A stretch of DNA of 64,000 nt from Lunularia cruciata (Eukaryota > Streptophyta > Marchantiopsida > Lunulariales > Lunulariaceae): assembly GCA_948567375.1 (NCBI GenBank), contig OX419755.1, forward strand, positions 33,981,001-34,045,000. Direction: 5' to 3'. Both the position numbers and the translations under genes were made by a program. The notes under the pieces were generated by a model. That model searched no databases. It saw only the letters and a program-made list of their open reading frames with translations, and was not told the origin of the DNA. The first letter of the stretch is position 1; each line of letters opens with the position of its first letter. This document shows positions 1 to 10,427 of the stretch, one piece after another.

Positions 1-123
1 TACAAATGGCGTGACAGGTATTGTGCGTATGTACATTGCTACACAACATACATTGCTATCAACATCACACATTATAGAAACACAACTCACATAGAAGTCA
101 TACATGGGCTCTCAAATGCCACA
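1..123 (-). repeat. A1 3' LTR, start only (cut by window edge)
   Basis: Read on the minus strand the LTR begins TGTGGCA at position 123. It matches the LTR starts of A2 at 31631 and 31076. It is preceded by a purine-biased stretch that would act as polypurine tract. The rest of the LTR lies outside the window. Confidence 0.6.
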
Positions 124-293
124 ATTGCCTTCCTAGCTGGCGGTTAGGTCCCTCTAACTCCAAATAGCCATCTACTCCAAGTATGTGGTAAACCCTATGG
201 TGGGCAAAAGATCATGAGGCCGGGTGCTATCAAGGCCTATTGTTAGTTGCCTATCTGTAATCTTTACCATATAAATGATGAACTAATTATAGA

Positions 294-929
294 TCAAGTA
301 TATCTAGGACATAACCATTGTCCTTGAGGAACCATCGTGAGAGGAGGAGTTATACATGCCATATGCCATCCCTCTCTAATAGCTATCACACACTAACATA
401 GAAGTAGCTCCACTAGAAGAGCCGTACAACATACACCGCAAGCCTATACGTACAAGTGCAAAGCTTGGGTCCATAGTACCATCAATATTTGGGATGTGAC
501 ATGGCACACAATTACGCACATGATCTTTCCAAACAACACCATCACATCCTTCCAACACAAGGACTCAAGATGGCAAAACCTTGTGCACTCTCAAGACAGT
601 GCAACATGTACAAACATCAGGTGTTCTTGGTGTTGTTTGTTGTAGATATAGAGTCACCTGGATGAAATTGATGGATTGAGGGTCTATAACCTCTTCCTCA
701 AATGGTAGTATAGCGTGAGGTATCCCTATGCTGAGCAATTGCCAAGTTCTCAAAGGCCATTGGCATTACTCTCCAAAAATCTCTGCTCATTGACAACATG
801 CGCTCATCCATACATTTGGATCATCCAAGTTCAAAACTACAATAGCATCTTGACAAATGGCTGCAAGTAAATCTAGATCTCGTACATAGAATAGAAATTA
901 AGGAAAGAAGGATGCTAAGGAGGCTTGCC
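294..929 (-). pseudogene. A1 integrase C-terminal part with PHD-type zinc finger
   Basis: On the minus strand, 442-929 encodes the integrase tail; its readable segments include LEGCDGVVWKDHV. This leads into a C4HC3 PHD-finger pattern at about 309-435. The first Cys is followed two residues later by Tyr in place of Cys. MLVCDS follows, then, after a one-base frameshift and a stop, GWHMACITPPL and WLCPRY. The His-x2-Cys pair and one Cys of the last pair remain. The A2 copy keeps more ligands in one frame. In PHD proteins this fold reads histone tails; here it probably helped target integration. The reading is dead in this copy. Confidence 0.7.
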
Positions 930-3359
930 ATTGTTGAGGAGATTGGATGGTCTTGAGAGTGCGTTGGGCACCTGGTTGCTTGCGCTTAGGTTGCACTATT
1001 CGTTGATGAATTGGAAGGTTCCATACAGTCTGCCATAGGCTCTACTCTTTCATCTTATTACAGTTTCCTTCTTTTTATGGAGCAACTTGCCCACAGTTGC
1101 TCCTACTTCAATCTTGGGTTTCCAACACGTTCTCTTTCAATTTCATGTCATGTTCAGGCCAATTCAGCTGCAAATCTTTCTCTCTTCATCTGTCATTGTC
1201 CAAGCAAACTCAGTTGCAAGACTTCCTCTCATCCTCTGTCACATCAAGATCTAGGTCTTGTCACAGGCAAACTCAGTTCTCTTGAAGCCTTCTCTCACTC
1301 TTCTACTTTGTCACAACCAAGATCTAAGCTTTGTTACAGTCAAGACTTCAGGTCCTATCACAATCATGACCAAATCAACTTCAAGGATTCTTCTCTTCCT
1401 CTTACCTCTCTGTCCAAGTAATTTCATCTATGAAGTGTCTTCTTTTCCTCTATTGCTCTCTAGCAAACACTTCAAACTCTTTGTTGTCTCGCTTCCTCCC
1501 AAGCACTTTTCTTCTCTCTTTGAGAGTTCTCCCAGCCAGAACTCTTTCTCCAAAACCCCTTGCTTAGGTCAAAAATCTCTCCTTTTGATATTTTTCCTTT
1601 TCTATCTTCACTCACCTTCAAAGTCTTGCACAACTAGCCTTCTCTCGTAATTTCCTTGTCCTGTCTTAGCTAGCTCACATCACAACCTTCTCTTCTCTTC
1701 TATGCCCTAGCTTAGCCAAAGACAACCCTCTTGAGGCATTTTCCCCTTCTTTCTTTGCCCTGTCACAACCAAAGACAATCCTCTCAAAGCATTTTCCTCC
1801 TCTTCCCTTCTCTCTTTCATAGCCAAGACTCTCTTGAAGCATTTTTCTTCCATGCAAAAATTCTACTGTAGCACTCTCTCCAGCTTTTCCTTGTGAAAAT
1901 TCCACTCTTGCAGCCCCTTCACAATCCCTATCTCCTTTGAAATCTTCCTCTTAGCACCTTGTTCCACTCTCTCCTCTTTTCCCTGCAAAAATTCCACTTC
2001 TTGCAGTCCAGGCCTAGCCCTATGTTTCTCCAAATCTCTTCCTTGACTCTTTTCTGCCTTGCACTGTCACACCCAAGTCCTTTTCCTGCAAAAATTCTAT
2101 TGCAGCCCTCTCTCTCTCCAGCTTTTCCATACAAAAATTCCAGTCAGCTCTCACAATCCCTCTCGCCTTCAAAATCTTCATGTCAGCACCTTGTTCCCCT
2201 CTCTCCTCTTTTCCTTGCAAAAATTTCCCTTCTTGCAGTCCTTACAATCCCCCTTTCCTTCAAAATCTTCCTATCTTGTTCACTCCCTTTTCCCTTGATT
2301 CCTTTCTGTTCATGCTCCTAAGTTCTTGATTCTTCCCTATTTTCCCGTGGTCCTTCCGATACTTCACAAACCTTCTCCTATCAAAACAATCTTCTTGTCT
2401 TCCCTATCTAGAAACCTTGTTCAGCAATTCCTTTCTTCTCCTCCTCAATTCCCTCTCCTGGTTTCTACTTGTTCCTCTGGGAAATTTTCATGTCCACCCT
2501 CCTGTCCAAACCCTTCTCCTTTGAAAATCTCTCCCTTCACCAAAACCCACTCCCCTGCCATTGGTTCTCTAGCTCATGCACACCTTCTCATTTGAAAATC
2601 TCCTCTCTTCTCAACCAGTCCCCTTCACTTTGAAATTGCATTCCTATTTTTCCTGTTTGAGTACTCCCAAGCTCACTATCCTTCAAAAACCTTCATCTCT
2701 CTCCCTCACTCTTCTCCTCTATCTAGTGCCCAAAACCCTATCTCTCTCCCTCACTCTTCTCAACTATCTAGTGCCCAAAACCCTATCCTCTTGAACTCCA
2801 AAAACCCTCTCTTCCTCTTTCCACATGCACTTCCTTTGGGAATTTTCCATACTAGCTCTTTTGTCCTACCTTGCTCCTTAAAAAAAAAGGAACTCCCCTT
2901 CTGTTTCTGCCAAGCCTCCTCCACTTATCTCCTCAAAATAAATTCCCCTTTCCAATAGGCACTCATCCTTTAAATCCTAATCCCTCTTTTGTCACAGTCC
3001 TCTTCAGACTTTTCTTGTTCAGCCTTCAACTCACGTAGCACATAAAATCTTGAGTTTTTGAACATCCCAAAGAACTCATGAGCTAATGTCACATAATAGA
3101 AACATTTGAACTTATGTACAATAGGAGAAACACCTTGAGCTTATCTAACACTCAAAACTCTCCTGAGCTTATGTAACACTCCAAAATAAGTCCCGAGTTT
3201 ACAGTAACACAAAACAACCTCCAACTTACTAATGATATAAACAGTACTCCCAAGACGCAATAACATAAAATGCCAAGTCATTATAACATAAGAAGAAGAA
3301 AAACTCTTGCACCGAATGGCACCAATGGTATGCATGGATTATTTTCCCAATGATACCGT
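930..3359. mobile_element. Pyrimidine-rich 2.4 kb insertion in A1 integrase
   Basis: A2 runs directly from the position matching 929 to the one matching 3360 (junction near 32430), so about 2.43 kb is extra here. The plus strand is strongly C/T-rich from ~1020 to 3000. It has degenerate repeated phrases such as TTTTCC(C/T)TGCAAAAATTCC at several places between 1855 and 2260. The right 350 bases are ordinary sequence with repeated GAGCTTATNTAACACT-like phrases. No LTR boundary, terminal inverted repeat or clear target duplication was found, and no protein domain. Open frames here are a consequence of the base bias. It may be a non-autonomous element or part of an LTR. Confidence 0.5.
2696..2785. 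repeat. 45-bp tandem duplication
   Basis: Two adjacent units of 45 bp, starting at 2696 and 2741, each contain CTCTCCCTCACTCTTCTC and CTAGTGCCCAAAACCCTA with one small difference. They lie in the pyrimidine-rich insertion. Confidence 0.75.
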
Positions 3360-3998
3360 CTGATTTGATAGCCTATGGCCAACCAAGGTAATTGGAGATC
3401 TTAATCTCCCAAGTGGCCTCTTTACAAACCATACTTTCACAATCCTCTCTTCACCGTTTGAACCATTTTCTTTGCCAAGCCATTTACCTCAAGGTGATCT
3501 TGGGAGCTAGTATGATGATCAATCAAAGCCTTGTCACACAAGACCTGAAACTCTCCCAAGAACTCTATACCCTAATCAGTCAAAACCTCAACTGGTGCAT
3601 CAAAATGACTGAGAACTCAATCCATGAACGAGTAAGCTATCCCTTCATTGGACTTGTTAGGAAGTGCTACCAAATCAATCCACTTAGAGAAGTACTCCAT
3701 CATAACTAAAACGTACCAGCGATGTCTCACAATCAACGGTAAAGTCTAAAATCCAATGGTAAACCAACCCCATGATAGGTAATGGGTGTAACTATGGTGT
3801 AGGAGCATTAAATGATGCTCTAACTTGGTCACAAACCACACATATGGCAACAAATTGTTGTATATCGGTATGCGTACCGCACCACAAATAATGAATTTGG
3901 AGTAATCTATATGTACACTTTACTCCAAAATGTCCTAGCTCCTCATGAGCATGACAGACCAACAATGGTGTTTGAGATGGAAGTTGTACTACTCGCAC
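3360..3998 (-). pseudogene. A1 integrase: H2C2 zinc-binding region and catalytic core
   Basis: The open segment 3792-3998 encodes the N-terminal HHCC domain: CHAHEELGHFGVK, a 'TYRLLQIHYLW' helix region, then a CxxC pair (CVVCDQ). Lower coordinates, 3392-3790, hold the decayed catalytic core, collinear with the clearer A2 core at 32499-32846. Stops and frameshifts prevent any full reading. The reading is cut at 3360 by the pyrimidine-rich insertion. Confidence 0.75.
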
Positions 3999-4154
3999 TC
4001 TACCTTCCTCCTATACCCAAAGAAGGTATATGCTCTCTAATCCAAACCATTTCGCTCGTTGAAGAACAATGTCTTTCTCCTTGGCCCCAATTATGCCACA
4101 CACAACACCAATACAAAGATAGTCCATCATTGAGACTTCATCATGAATTTCTCA

Positions 4155-5264
4155 CTAAACTGTACCTCTATCTCTACTCTCTAGATCTATGACCTCAATA
4201 CCTACTCTTGTATGCATTGAGAGAGATACCACCAAAGCCTCAAAAAATATACAACCTGGCACCATCTCTTCATCTATCTCACCATGCCAACGTGCTCCAG
4301 TCTGATCTTTTTGGTTGGGACATGGGTTTTTACTCAACTCATGTGCATCATGGTTCACCACTCCAGGTCTATAAATAACTATGATATCATATTCCTATAA
4401 AATTAGAGCCTATCGTGCAAGCTTCCTTGAATGCTTGTCTGAATCCACTTAGTAGGTCATGATCAATGATGAGAGTAAAGGGGTTACCAAATAGGTAACA
4501 TTGGAAATATGTGACTATCCATACTATTGCCAAGAACTCTCCCTCATGTGAACTATACTTTGCTTCCATTGAATTGTTGGAGCAACTAGCATACGCCATC
4601 TCAAACTCCTTTCCCTCATCACATGTTGGGTGAACATTGCTCCAAGCTCCAACATACTCCAAATAGTGTGAACCTAAAATGGTCATCCTCTAATTGGTCC
4701 CCTCAAAATAGGAGCATATATAAACCTCTCCTTGAGCTCAAAAAAGCTCTTTCCTACTCATCTCCTCAACACCACTCCAGTGTAAGCTTGGTAAGCTTCA
4801 TCAAGACCTTGGCAATGGCACTAAATCCTCTAATATATTAGCAATAAAAGTTTGCAAACCCAAGGAATGCTCGTACAATACGTGCAATAGCCTCCACCTT
4901 GGTCTATTGAACACCAAGTCCTCCAAGGTAGATAGTGTGACCCAAATACTCAACTTACTCATGGAAGAATCTACAATTCCCAAGATGTTATTTGAGTCCA
5001 TGGGATCTCAACCTCTCAAACACCTCCAACAAATGGCTCTCATGCTTCTCCACAATAGTGCTATAGACCAAAATGTCATCATCATAACACGGAGCAAAAT
5101 CCAATCTAGTTAGGATCATGTCCATGCTTTGGAACTTAGCAAGAATGTTCCTTAATCCAAATGGTAAGAACTTCCACTAATATAACACATCCTTGCCCAA
5201 TAGGATCAATAGCTCAAAATGAGGATCAATATCCCAAAATTTTATGTTGGACTTATCCTCCTCT
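4155..5264 (-). pseudogene. A1 reverse transcriptase C-terminal part and RNase H
   Basis: Minus strand. RT begins at the junction with B1 near 5264. Recognisable motifs in order are KFLPFGLRN, then CYDDDILVYS (the YxDD box) near 5080, then LEVFERLRSHGLK. RNase H follows in 4387-4686, with FEMAYASCSNNSMEAKYSS and a 'YLFGNPFTLIIDHD' segment. The early RT motifs lie on the other side of the B1 insertion (11955-12312). Multiple stops are present. Confidence 0.8.
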
Positions 5265-5970
5265 TGTCATACTCCAAGGCTCAACATTTGGTACCCCAAA
5301 GGAGCACCTTCTCTTTATTATATAAACAAAAAGGATCTCCTCCAAGGAAGCTACACCATAGGATTAGACACACAAATAGGTGACATATCAGCAAGCTCCA
5401 CTCTTGGAGTACTTACTTGGATGGGTGGCATGTCGGTCTAGGTCATATCTGGTTGGCCAAACAAGCTTTGACTAGAGGGAATCTTTAGGGAATCTTCTAG
5501 TACAAGTCTCAGAATCATATGAGTAAGATACCGTTGGAAAGCTCTTGATGAGACAAAGCAGGGAGGAGGGCAGGCCAGCTTATTCTTTATTGGGAGGAGG
5601 GGTCTGCACATTTTCAAGGCCTAATTCATCCGTTTAGGCCTCCAAAATTGCCTTCAAAGATTTCAGGTATATTTTGGTTCCTACTCTATTAGTAGAAGCC
5701 TCCTTTTGGTGATACCTCTTTTTGATCTATTTAGTCCATCATGTGTAACATCCTTCCAGATGTTACCAAACCAATTCTCACCTTTATATCATATGTCTAG
5801 CTATTGATTCTAAGGTTCTCAAGTCTATTTTGGTTTCTGCTCTATTAGTAGAAGTACTCTTTTGGTGATACTTCTATCTGATCTATTTTGACCATCATTT
5901 ATAACATCATTCTAGATGTTACCAAACCAAATTTCACATCTAGATCATATAGCTAGCTCTTGGTATTACA
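5265..5970 (-). repeat. B1 3' LTR
   Basis: Minus-strand LTR starting TGTAATACC at 5970 and ending in a decayed GTATGACA at 5265. It is about 85% readable against the solo B LTR at 45860-46599 by eye. It lacks about 30 bp just before its 3' end. The 3' LTR directly abuts the A1 RT reading. Confidence 0.85.
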
Positions 5971-5985
5971 GACCTCCCTCCTTTT
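5971..5985 (-). other. B1 polypurine tract
   Basis: The minus strand reads AAAAGGAGGGAGGTC immediately before the 3' LTR start. This is the expected plus-strand priming site for reverse transcription. Confidence 0.7.
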
Positions 5986-5989
5986 AAGA

Positions 5990-6436
5990 CACAACGTCCT
6001 TGTTGTGCAATTGTTGCTCAAAAGCTTGCACCAACACCAGTGCATGTGTCAAATTGGCAGCGTGCTCCCATGTTGCTTCATAGAGGGGGTAACCTTTCTA
6101 CTGTACTAGATAGTCCACCCGTGGATGATGAGTACCATACATGCATTTTTGGAGAATACGCTACACTTCATATTCCTCTATGCCATCAATGAGTGTCGGA
6201 CAAGGTCGAATGTCTTGTGTGGAACGACCCTGGCCTGATCGGGGAGCATATTTGCGCAGTAGAGAAGCATGGAACACGTGATAGATCTTCATGTGTGGTG
6301 GTAGCTCAAGGTGATAAGCCACAGTGCCGACACGACAAAGAATCAAGAAAGGCCCAATAAAACGAGGTCTGAGCTTACAAGGTCCAACTAATGTGAGGTT
6401 GGTTGTTGATAGCCACACTTGATCCCCAACATTGAA
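5990..6436 (-). pseudogene. B1 integrase C-terminal domain and chromodomain
   Basis: Minus strand 6161-6436 reads QVWLSTTNLTLVG, RPRFIGPF and KIYHVFHASLLRKY, the GPY/F-type C-terminal module of gypsy integrases. It continues into a chromodomain at ~6000-6180: EYEV-stop-RILQK, YLVQ-stop-KGYPLYEATWE. The Trp before KGY has become a stop. Chromodomains bind methylated histone H3 and direct integration in chromoviruses. The integrase zinc-binding and DDE core that should precede this domain are absent, so RNase H runs almost directly into it. Confidence 0.85.
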
Positions 6437-8056
6437 CTACATGTGCCTACGGTGTGCATCACCCAAGGTGAGTCCTTGGGTGTTGGTGACGCCTTTGAGT
6501 GATTGCACTTCTACAATCTGCGGATCAGTTTTTGTAGCAGCCAGAATCTCTTGCCAAAATTCAAGGTTAATCTTAACCTCTACCACCAAGTTGTTTGCCA
6601 TTGGCATGCGAGTGAATGCTTCTACAAGTTGCTTCTTAATTTCCACGTAGGTGATTGACATGCTGAAGTGTTGTTGCCATTGTGCCCACCAAATCTGGCA
6701 ATGAGATAGATCCTTCTGCGTCTTGAGGTAGACTAGAGGTTTGTGGTCTGTCTCTACTACAAATGCCTTCTCACCCACATAGTGCTTCCAATGCTTGGTT
6801 TCCAGAAAAATGGCCATCTCTTCTTGTTCTGTGGTGTGGTAGTTGCGCTCTACTGGTAACAAATTTTGAGAGAAATATGCAATTGGATGCCATCCGTCAT
6901 GCCACTCTTGTTGTAGGACTGCTCTTATTGCTACGCCTGATGCATATGTAGCCAACTTGATTGGTCATTTTAGTCATACCACTTCAAGATTGGTGCATGT
7001 AGCAAGGTGGCTTTCAATTCTTGAAAGGCCAACTCTTGTGCGGTTCCCCATGTCCACTTCTTCCACTTGCCAAGTAGTGCCGTTAAAGGCTGTGCAACCT
7101 TGGAGAAGTCCTTGACAAATCTACGATAGAATCCCATCAACCCCAAGAAGCTCTTGAGTTGAGTTTGATCTTTTGGGGCACGCCATTTCTGAATGACCTC
7201 TATTTTATTTGTCAATACTTGAATGCTCTCTGCACTTACTCTATGCCCAAGTAGTCTACTTCAGACTTGCCAAACTTGCACTTTGATATTTTGGCATACA
7301 ATTGATTCTGTCTTAGAATCTGGAGGACCTCTTGTAGATATTTTTTGTGTTCCATCATTGTGTTATTGTATACTAAGATATCGTCCAAGAAGACGATAAC
7401 AGACTCATCCAAGTATGGATGAAATATTCATTCATTAGACTCATAAAAGTGGCAGGTGCATTGGTGAGGCCAAAAGGCACCACAAGATACTCAAAGTGGC
7501 CATACCTGGTTTGAAATGCAATTTTGTACACATCATCCTCTACAATTCAGATTTAGTTGTAACTGTTCTGCAAGTCCAATTTGGTGAAGTATCTTGCTCC
7601 ATGGAGTTGATCAAATAGGTCATCCATGCAAGGTAAGGGGTATTTTTTCTTCACTGTTTGTTGATTGAGACCTCGATAGTCAATGCACATGCGCATTATA
7701 CCATCCTTCTTCTTCACAAACAAGACATGAGCTCCATATGGTGATACGCTAGGTTGGATGAACACCTTTTGCAACATGTCCTCAATTTGAGTCTTACACT
7801 CCTCCAACTCATGAGGTGATAGGCGATATGGAGCCTTACAAGGAGGTGTTTTCCCCAGAAGTGTCTCAATTTTATGATCTACCCTCCTTTTTGGTGGTAA
7901 TCTTGAGGGTAGATCATCGGGAAAGACATCTTGAAATTCATCCACCACATCTTTCAATTTCTCAAGAACTTGTCTATCAAGTTTTGCACTTTGGACTTCT
8001 CTTATTAGACCCATGAAACATCTATCGGTTACTATCCCTATGACATATAGAGGCAA
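6437..8056 (-). pseudogene. B1 reverse transcriptase and RNase H
   Basis: RT lies in 7216-8056: [77 protein letters not shown]. The YxDD region near 7390 is broken. The thumb/connection is in 6970-7215 (SFLGLMGFYRRFVKDFSK). RNase H in 6437-6955 has YASGVAIRAVLQQ, YFSQNLLPVERNYHTTEQE and VETDHKPLVYL. It ends in a VTNTQGLTL phrase typical of the start of integrase, then jumps to the integrase C-terminus. There are several frameshifts between blocks. Confidence 0.9.
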
Positions 8057-8125
8057 ATCTTGCCTGGATGATTTTTCTTTAACCCCAATGATTGACCATT
8101 AGTAGGTTCTCACAACTTTCTTCCT

Positions 8126-8431
8126 TCAATCTACCATAGGGTTGTAATGCTCCATCCATGGCATGCCTAAGATTGCATCATAGCGAGCTAATTGTATCAC
8201 TTGCCACTCAATTGCTTCTTGATATTCTCTTATAGAGAGTGTTACCCGTCTAAGTAATGATTCAATCCTCTCTATTTGCCCGTTAGGCAACTCTACTTCT
8301 TCAATCCTATCTCTCTCTAGATCCATTCCAAATCTTATTGCAATAGAGCAAGATAAGAAATTCTCAATTGCTCCTGGATGGATTAATACTCTCACTTGAT
8401 TGCCTTCTAGGACTCCATTCACAACCATCAA
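8126..8431 (-). pseudogene. B1 aspartic protease
   Basis: 102 codons. VRVLIHPGAIENFLS occupies the catalytic D-[ST]-G-A position. The Asp-Ser pair reads His-Pro, so the active site is lost. ILGMPWME is the second conserved protease segment. It lies between gag and RT, as in plant gypsy elements. Confidence 0.8.
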
Positions 8432-8439
8432 TTGTGAGG

Positions 8440-9606
8440 TTGCCTTTTGGGATCTTTGGGCATTAGTCTTCTTCCTTCCCTTGCTTCTCTTCTACCTTAT
8501 GTAGCCAGTAAGGCCGTGAGGTACATTTACTAGCAATCTTTGTTTTCTGAAGTGATTTCCACCTCAACCTCTTCAATGCGCCTCTCCATGTTGTTCAAGG
8601 ATTGCTTGTATGCACCCCAAGGGCCTCTAGGGAAACGAGCACAACAGTTGGTGGATATGTGCCTAATACGGCCACAATTGTAACAACAACGTTGTTCTCC
8701 TTGAGTTCCTTCTTGTGGGACTCCATCTCTTTGTTCTTCTACTCGTCCATGCTTCCCTTGAAGCGGTTGTGCTCCTCAATCTCAAAATCTAAGGTTGCCC
8801 AATTCCATCGATACTGGTCCACCCATGTGTGGCATTTCTGCCCGATAATGTTGAGGTGGAACTACTTCTTTACCTCCACCCAATGCTCCTACTATTCTCC
8901 GTGCACAAGCAATGGCTTTGGATACTGTGCAAGGATTTTGCACCATGACTTCTTGGCAAACTCCTTTAACCCTCATTTGAAATTATCGAGAGCCTCTACT
9001 AGACTTATGTTGGTTATTGTGACTTGTAGATCCAGAAATGTCTCCACATACTCTTGTATGCTTTCTTTTGTCTCAATCCCCATAGTTGGGTTTGAGCCAT
9101 CTGCATAAATCCACCAATTGGAAATTCTTCAACAATCCTTCTTGCATTGTTGTCCACGTGACCTCCCTTCTCTCTGCCAACATGGATTGTTCCTAAGCAT
9201 CATACCATGTAAAGGCTTTATCGGTCAAGTACCTACATGCAAACATGCATGAAGCATGCTTCATGATCTCTATTGAGGACAATCAGAAATATAGATTCAT
9301 TCTCGAGATCCAATTTTCCACTACTCCCATCATACACTACCCCTTGTAAGGCTTGATGTTGCAGATCTTCTTCATCCGGAGTAGCAATGTGGCTTCATTG
9401 TTGATAGGGTTTGTAGGCACAAGTGCCTCTCCAAGTACTTTAGTTGCAGGTACTAGGTTTTGAGATGACTCTTCTTCTTGTATGGCTTGATCATTCCTGA
9501 GGATTTGCACTTGACTTTGTAATGTCTCCATGGTCATCATAATCTCTCAAAATCCATTCAACATCCCTTGCATTCCTTGCACCAGCTCTTGCAATTGCGG
9601 ATCCAT
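8440..9606 (-). pseudogene. B1 gag with CCHC zinc knuckle
   Basis: The likely start Met codon is at 9604-9606 (minus), shortly downstream of the primer site. The 9337-9540 segment (LQSQVQILRNDQA) matches B2 gag at 28350. A zinc knuckle CYNCGRIRHISTNC, spaced C-x2-C-x4-H-x4-C, lies at ~8640-8695, near the C-terminus. Frames are broken between these blocks. Confidence 0.75.
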
Positions 9607-10197
9607 GGTTCCAACAACACTCAATTGCTAATGTTTACTTCAATATAGAGTCAATATGATCACTCTGGAAGGCGTCAAAACTATTGGAACTACCATTGGG
9701 ACCTCAAAAGCGATCACTCATTGGTAATTCTCCTTGCCAAAATTCTTAACCACAAAATCTCTAAACATCACTTTTGGTCTCACTACATAACGGATTTCTA
9801 CTTGAGTATTGAAAGGGAGAAGATGTGGAACATTCACATCCATATTATTATAATAGAATGTAGATTATCAAATCCCACTCTCTGTCATATATTACCATAT
9901 GTAGAATCACCAAGTTTGGTGAGTTCATCATCCTATCCATGAATTCTGTACCAAAGTGATAAACTGGCAATACCCTCATTTGCTCACGCTGGATATACAT
10001 AACCTTGATGTGGAATGGATTTGGGAATGGAAAGCTAGGTGCGGGAAATTGTCCTCCCCGGTGCATCCATCTCATCCGCTCTCTAAATTTCTTCCTAAGT
10101 CTAGCAATTACTCTATGTTCTCCACCTCAAATTACTCAATTTTAGTAGTTTGTGCTCTTCCAAGAGGGGTGATCCACTCTCTTGGACTAAGACACTT

Positions 10198-10209
10198 GCT
10201 CTGATACCA
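10198..10209 (-). other. B1 primer binding site (initiator Met tRNA type)
   Basis: The minus strand reads TGGTATCAGAGC two bases after the LTR end. This is the standard initiator-Met tRNA primer sequence of plant LTR elements. Confidence 0.85.
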
Positions 10210-10210
10210 T

Positions 10211-10427
10211 TGTAATATTACAAGGACAAGAGAAGAGAGAAAACATAGATTACACACTCAACATTTGGTACCCCAAAGGAACACCTTCTCTTTATTATAT
10301 AGACAAAGAGGATCTCCTCCAAGGAAGCTCCACCATAGGATTAGGCACACAAATAGGTGACATGTCAACAAGCTCCACCCTTGGATTACTTACTTGGATG
10401 GGTGACATGTCGTTCTAGGTCCTATCA
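10211..10427 (-). repeat. B1 5' LTR, truncated
   Basis: Matches the last ~215 bp of the B LTR and ends GTAATATTACA beside the primer site. The upstream ~520 bp are missing. The break at 10427 meets the purine-rich block. Confidence 0.85.

Larger units (their letters stand above)
5265..10427 (-). mobile_element. Chromovirus B1 (Ty3/gypsy) inserted in A1 RT
   Basis: Minus-strand element with a partial 5' LTR (10211-10427), an initiator-Met-type primer site, gag, protease, RT, RNase H, integrase C-terminus, chromodomain, polypurine tract and 3' LTR (5265-5970). The integrase zinc and catalytic regions are missing. It separates A1 RT motifs that are adjacent in a normal pol. Its 5' LTR is cut at 10427, where a purine-rich repeat block begins. 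All frames are broken. The LTR type also occurs as a solo LTR at 45860-46599. Confidence 0.88.

Noticed and set aside
1011-2794. Series of open frames up to 136 codons on both strands
   Set aside because: They follow from the strong C/T bias (Ser/Leu/Phe-rich on plus, Lys/Glu/Arg-rich on minus), overlap in several frames and contain no domain.
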